Assembly (NCBI RefSeq): GCF_035582795.1
Contig: NC_134365.1
Span: forward strand, 39,908,135 to 39,972,134
Direction of reading: 5' to 3'
Source of the DNA: Mycteria americana
Taxonomy: Eukaryota > Chordata > Aves > Ciconiiformes > Ciconiidae
Length of the DNA stretch: 64,000 nucleotides
The notes under the pieces are model-generated. The model had not been told where the DNA came from. It did no database searches and saw only the letters and a list, made by a program, of their open reading frames with translations. Numbering within the stretch: position 1 is the first letter of the stretch; each line of letters begins with the position of its first letter. Position numbers and translations under genes: made by a program. Below, one piece after another: positions 59,801 through 64,000 of the stretch.

Positions 59801-62800
59801 GAGAATTTCCTTTTTCCAGATTAAAATTTATCTTTTCAGAGCTGTTTGTTAAAGGCATAGTTACACCTTATCTAAAGGCAGTTATTTCACTAATAATTTT
59901 TAAAATCGCTCTGTTTATACCATTTATATAGAATGAAAAAACTTGGAGCTAGGCTTATAATAATCTGAGATTGCTATTTATTTTCCTTATGTTCTTTTTA
60001 TGCTTTTAGTTGGATGAAAGTAGCTGGACAATGGCACTCTCACCTCAGCAGACGGGAATGTTTGTAAATCTAGACGTGTCCAATATGACAGAAGATGTCA
60101 CTATGAGCGCTGTACTGTTGCGTGAGGATGATCCTGGGGAAGCTGGTGAGACAATCTGAAGTTTTAATAATGACTACATTTTTTATTTATGGGATATAAA
60201 TATATATGGGGTATTTTTCTATATTATTTTGCTGAGATATTTCTTTGTCAAAAACAGTCTCGTTTAAAAAGTTTGGAAAGTTATCTCTTCCAGTTATTGG
60301 AGTTCTGAGAGTTTTGTCTTCTGTGGAACCTGATGGCACAAATGGGATGCTCTGGTGATGTAAGACACAAACCGGATTAGTTTTGTGGAGATACAGAAAT
60401 GAGTTTGTTGTTAGAACTTTCTCAGATGACATGTTTACAGCAAAAGTTTTATAATTATTTGACACACATTGTAGCTTCTGTGTATCTTACTATCTTAGCT
60501 GATAAGTTCTACTGACTTTATGGGATATAAATAGTTCATATCATCATTGTCCTCATTTAGATTTATGAAAGATGAGATGCCTTGTCATCAGAAAGATTTT
60601 TCTTGTAGTGTGTTGAGGTTTTTTTACCAAGTTCTGTCTGACTAATATGACTCTTCTTAAATCTGTTGTAGCTACTATGAGCATGTACTCAGATTTTCTG
60701 CATTCCTTCCTGAAGCATACATCAACTACCATTTTTGATCTTGTGGATGAGTATGAAAGTATTTGTAACAGTCAGGTAAGTAGTTTGCTTGATTTTTTTA
60801 ATTTACCTTATTTTACAGTCCCTTCCCTAAGTGGTGTCGCTATTTTGCTTTAAGCTGAGAAGTCACAGTGCTTAACATAGGTAATTTAAATCTTCCAGCT
60901 GGTTGCAGTCTTATGAGTCACCAGACACTAGCATTGAATAGCATCTCTCTTTCCTCATACGCTACTTTGGCACAGGAATACCCATTGTGTAGCTTGCTGA
61001 ATACTAAAAATGTCATCTGGCTGCCATTCCACTGCAAGTGTCAAGTGACAATAAACATCAGCAGATGTATAGAATTTTTGTCAATGATAATAAGCTGGAT
61101 TAAAAAGTACTTATTTCTCTCGGGTATAAATAAATGAAATCATTGTATTATGATGCTTTAAGATTTCTGCTGCATTACTAACAAGCTGGCAGTATTATGC
61201 TTTAAGAATTTTCTGCTACATTACTAACAAGCTGGCAGTAGAGGGCTCAACGTTAGATTTAAGGTGTCTGCTTTTAGACACAATTTTTCATTTGATTGGC
61301 TGTTGACTGACAATTTGAGATTGGCAGGGATTGACAGTTTGAAAGGAAGAAATTATGATGTTTCTGTCAATAAGTGTTGATCACAAAAGAGGGAGGTGGG
61401 CAGATAATTTTTTTAAGAGACTTCGTACCTGTGTCTATGTTATTGATAGACATAAGATAATGTGTTCTTGGTAGAAGGTTGCTAACCCTGTTTTATGCAA
61501 ATTTGTTGTTGGGGATGAGTTGCAGAGTGCTGAGGTCTTTCATTAGTTGTGTACCACAATTTTGTTCTCAAGTGGGAAGCAGACAAGAGAAGAAAATAAA
61601 TTTTTTGAGATGGTGGAACTTCCAAGATCTCTTCCATTCCTCCTGTTTGAGAATATGGATACCATCTACAAGATCATGGAATATGGAGTGGTTGGTTTAA
61701 GCTGCCTGGAATTGTAGGGAGTTGATTGTATGTTGCCAAGGACCTACAAAAGTAGAGTGAAGGATGTTGCTCCAAGGATTGGCTTGGATGTTGCTGACAG
61801 GGCTTGGGATGGGGGTGGAGGGACAGCCCTGAGCTGTCATGATGCCTCTTAGCTGTACCCTGATATCAGTCCAGTGTCTCCTAGCAGCCATGAACGCTTC
61901 ATGTTTTCTGGGAGATAACAGAAGGGAACAGAAGATCATGTTCCTCTCCTGCATTATAATGGTACACTTCATTCTTTCCTCTAAACTAAGTTTTCTTCAT
62001 AATAAATAAAGGAAAAGCTAATAGAATTCCTTTTTGGTGATATTGTAAATTATGTGGTAACTGACAGTTTGGGTTTCCTCATTTACCAGAGCTTGAAAGG
62101 AAAGGGTATTTTTCAGGTGCTGAGAAATACTGTAACTAATACCAATAGGGCTGACTTTATGTTGGATATTGATGTATATGGAAACAAAGTTGAGGGTTTT
62201 GGTGGTTGGGGTGGTTTGTTGGGGTTTTTTTTTCAGTGGTTGCCTTCTCTCCCTCCCAGTGTTTTGGTGATTTTTAATTGATGGACGTAAGCTGTTTTTA
62301 TCCTGGGTTTGTACAGTGCCTTGCAAAACAAAGCTACTCTCTTGGTTTATGCTGTCTAGGCTGTGTTAATATTATTTTTATTAGTAATTAAGGGAATTTA
62401 TGGTGTGGAGTATCATGTACCTATTTTGAAGAGATGGTAATCAAACTTGATTGTTGAGAGCATTCAGGATAATGAAAAGATTGCTGTAATGGCTTAGGGA
62501 AAAAAATACAATGATGGGCAATATTAACTATGTATAAATTTATTTACCTCAGGTGAATATACTAGGGAAAATAGTTTATCGGGCAACTCCTGGACAGCAA
62601 AAGTTTTCAAAAACTGCCAGTGTCTTGTGGCTTCTCAAGCAGGAGATGGTAACTTGGAGACTGTTGTCCTCGCTTTATAGGTAATTCCTTTGAAAAGCAC
62701 ATTATGTTTTTGCACTGAACTGACTTTCTTGGATATATTTTTTTATGAGTTTATAAATATGGAGTGGAGCAATTAAGTACCCATTAATAATCTGTTTATG

Positions 62801-63055
62801 GAACTAGGTGCTGATATATATGTCTATTTATTATCTATTTACAGAAATGAAAAGTTGTAAATGGGCCTACTCATTACTTTTGCAACTTCTATTATTTTTT
62901 TAAAGAACATTTTTGTAAAGGTATTTCTAAGCTCTTTCACTTCAGCATTCTGCTGAATTTTCTCAGCTTTATTTTAATCATTAAGGTTTTGCACTTCTAT
63001 TTCTAGAGACAGAATACAGTCTGCACTGGAAGATGAAACTGCGTTTGATATCACG
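50869..63055 (+). CDS. NUP107: NUP107, Y-complex nucleoporin (5' part, eight exons)
   Basis: Nup107 is a scaffold subunit of the Nup107-160 (Y) complex, which builds the nuclear pore and acts at kinetochores in mitosis. Eight exons join in phase: 50869-50876, 51713-51798, 53515-53604, 57934 or 57955-58070, 60010-60145, 60672-60775, 62553-62680, 63007-63055. They give 239 or 246 residues of a protein of about 920. Recognisable stretches are [58 protein letters not shown] and RDRIQSALE, all close to the vertebrate protein. The first 120 or so residues are polar, proline- and serine-rich and probably disordered. From exon 6 the sequence becomes helical, the start of the Nup84/Nup107 alpha-solenoid. 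The gene continues beyond the window, and no exon 9 is visible. Confidence 0.95.
51713..51798 (+). CDS. NUP107: NUP107 exon 2
   Basis: The 86-nt exon follows TTCTCTAG and encodes [20 protein letters not shown] and QSAQKRVS. It ends at the donor GTATCC, leaving one base in the codon. [10 protein letters not shown] is the recognisable vertebrate segment. The donor is non-consensus at -1 (TCTA before GT) but is fixed by the reading phase of exon 3 and by equal length against the human protein. Confidence 0.88.
53515..53604 (+). CDS. NUP107: NUP107 exon 3
   Basis: Ninety nucleotides between AATCAG and GTAAAA encode [20 protein letters not shown], then TPSSLLRQP. The exon enters with one base carried over and leaves with one base. 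The TPR..RTPSS motifs with Thr-Pro and Ser are typical of this phosphorylated N-terminus. Confidence 0.92.
53690..54160 (+). mobile_element. CR1 LINE, 5'-truncated 3' end
   Basis: About 470 bp in NUP107 intron 3 reads as the 3' end of a chicken-repeat-1 retrotransposon in plus orientation. Diagnostic words, all diverged, are GGCTGAGAATAGCTGGG, CTGTTTAAACATAAG, CTGGTTGCCCAGA, GTGGAGTCTCC, GGTTGGAGCAGGTGATCTCC and CCTTCCAACGTCAACTAC. It ends with TGATTCTGTGATTCTG, the short tandem repeat that terminates CR1 instead of poly(A). It lacks both ORFs, is heavily mutated and cannot move. Its left edge is approximate. Confidence 0.92.
54161..57933 (+). other. NUP107: Rest of NUP107 intron 3
   Basis: Between the CR1 copy and exon 4 lie about 3.8 kb with several open frames of 60-100 codons on both strands, none resembling a known protein. 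A candidate 24-nt cassette exon at 55520-55543 is described under findings. No further mobile element was recognised. Confidence 0.5.
57934..58070 (+). CDS. NUP107: NUP107 exon 4 (two possible in-frame acceptors)
   Basis: The exon ends at ATG followed by GTAAGA and encodes [20 protein letters not shown] and GLFSNLSM, the well-conserved segment. Two acceptors fit: TTTTCAG ending at 57933 and CTCTTTCAG ending at 57954. They are 21 nt apart and in the same phase, so the longer form only adds seven residues (EKALSLS). I cannot choose between them from sequence. Confidence 0.9.
58071..60009 (+). other. NUP107: NUP107 intron 4
   Basis: This is 1.9 kb between the GTAAGA donor and the TTTTAG acceptor. 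Overlapping open frames of 110-118 codons near 59.2-59.57 kb occur on both strands but show no splice support or protein similarity. Nothing else is seen. Confidence 0.6.
60010..60145 (+). CDS. NUP107: NUP107 exon 5
   Basis: The 136-nt exon after CTTTTAG encodes [20 protein letters not shown] through [20 protein letters not shown] and GEA, leaving one base before GTGAGA. The [16 protein letters not shown] block matches vertebrate Nup107 closely. Confidence 0.95.
60672..60775 (+). CDS. NUP107: NUP107 exon 6
   Basis: The 104-nt exon between TTGTAG and GTAAGT encodes [20 protein letters not shown] and [14 protein letters not shown], ending in phase 0. It begins the helical scaffold domain. Confidence 0.96.
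61153..61240. repeat. Tandem duplication, about 44-bp unit x2
   Basis: ATGCTTTAAGATTTCTGCTG and the following 22 bases through CTGGCAGTA recur directly as ATGCTTTAAGAATTTTCTGC and onward, with two inserted bases and one substitution. It lies in NUP107 intron 6. The high identity implies a fairly recent duplication. Confidence 0.9.
62193..62234. repeat. G/T-only low-complexity tract
   Basis: GGGTTTTGGTGGTTGGGGTGG and onward to a run of nine T has no A or C for about 40 bases. It lies in NUP107 intron 6. Confidence 0.8.
62553..62680 (+). CDS. NUP107: NUP107 exon 7
   Basis: The 128-nt exon between CCTCAG and GTAATT encodes [20 protein letters not shown], then [20 protein letters not shown] and LY, leaving two bases. 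It is among the most conserved stretches of the N-terminal half. Confidence 0.96.
63007..63055 (+). CDS. NUP107: NUP107 exon 8 (last in window)
   Basis: The 49-nt exon between TTCTAG and GTAAGC encodes [17 protein letters not shown], counting the Arg that spans the junction, and ends in phase 0. The following exon is not within the window. Confidence 0.93.
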
Positions 63056-64000
63056 GTAAGCTTGGATGTTTTTAGGTTTTTTTAAGCAGATAAGCTAAAT
63101 ACAAGCTAAATGCTTGTACTCTTCAATCTCAATATTGCAGCCACTCAAAATTCAAAGGTGAAAGAATGTAAGCAAAAAAGACTGATTTGATTTTTATCAT
63201 GACAAAGATTAAATTATTTCATATGTTGTGAAAATTGAATTTAAATATTCAGTTCTAAACAGAAAATGCTAATATAAAAAATATTATAAACTATACTTGA
63301 TGGTTTATTTCCTTAAGTATTCCACATACACTTGAAAAATCCACTAGAAATAACTATTTATTTCTTTTTAAAAGTTGCATCAGTAGCGGTAATGTTCCCA
63401 CAGGTCGAGATAATTTTGCTTTGCCTAAAAGAAGAACATGTGGTCTCAAGCTATCTAGCCTTTGCAATCCTGATTCCAATTTGTCTCAAGAGAAATCCAA
63501 ATTTTTTAGCATTCTTATTTCAGCTGTAGTCTTCTTGTCTATGTCAATACAGTGCTTCCAGCCTTTGCTGCCAGAATATGCTTAGGAAGACAAAACAATA
63601 AGTAAAGTGACTCTGCCTTTGTAAAATTCATGATCGCAGTTGCTTTTTTCTGTCATAAAATAGCTTCCTCTAGGATTCCCACTGCTAAGTTATCACTATT
63701 AAATTAAACACTGTTGTGCCAAAAACCAATCTCCTTCTACGTGTGTTTTTTAGGAAAATGCATCTTCTGTTCTCTTTTTGTTGCAAGTGTAATGAAACCT
63801 AAATTAATGCAGGAGAGCAGATAGAAGGATCAGGGTTCTGGGGTTGGGTTTGTTGGGGTTTTTTTTCCACTTGTTCATATTAAGTGTGCATATGGTCTTG
63901 GAAAATGTCATCTTTTTATGTGTACAGTAATAAATGGGATTTAGGATAATATGAGTGCAATCAGTGGAATCGATGGATCTATGTAGCATCTTTCTGTGGT
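63056..64000 (+). other. NUP107: NUP107 intron 8, cut by window edge
   Basis: No coding exon matching the next part of Nup107 is visible. The sequence is AT-rich with one G/T tract. The gene continues to the right. Confidence 0.75.
63834..63867. repeat. G/T-rich low-complexity tract
   Basis: GGTTCTGGGGTTGGGTTTGT followed by GGGG and eight T lies in NUP107 intron 8, with the same GGGGTTTTTTT core as the tract at 62.2 kb. Confidence 0.7.

Overview
The window is vertebrate nuclear DNA, most likely from a bird. It has GT-AG split genes, two CpG-island promoters and AT-rich introns. It also carries a diverged CR1 LINE whose 3' end shows the sauropsid-type short terminal repeat (TGATTCTG repeated). 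Intron sizes are compact. The two genes and their order (RAP1B then NUP107, same strand) match the conserved block that sits on human chromosome 12q15. I cannot name the species.

Layout. 1-11.8 kb: AT-rich DNA with no gene I can support, only small simple or inverted repeats. 11.8-13.2 kb: CpG island holding the RAP1B promoter and a noncoding first exon, with a short upstream ORF and an unusual 38-bp perfect hairpin just downstream. 12.6-31.45 kb: a long first intron. 31.45-44.1 kb: the six RAP1B coding exons, a 3' UTR split by an intron, and a terminal exon with poly(A) signals. 44.1-50.4 kb: intergenic spacer, without a recognised gene. 50.4-51.0 kb: CpG island of NUP107. 50.87-63.06 kb: the first eight coding exons of NUP107. 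The gene runs off the right edge inside intron 8.

RAP1B reads as a full, undamaged 184-residue Ras-family GTPase with all G-motifs, the Rap-specific Thr61, the polybasic tail and a CQLL prenylation box. NUP107 here encodes about 239-246 residues: the disordered N-terminus and the beginning of the alpha-helical scaffold of the Y-complex nucleoporin. The two genes are functionally unrelated neighbours.

All exon boundaries were read by eye from splice sites, reading phase and recalled vertebrate proteins. Coding exons are secure. Transcription start sites, the RAP1B exon 1 boundaries and the regulatory motifs are not. I found no convincing new biological system. The most notable oddities are the hairpin, a pair of in-frame alternative acceptors in NUP107, a upstream ORF that would span the first splice junction of RAP1B, and a family of asymmetric G/T-rich (or A/C-rich) tracts.
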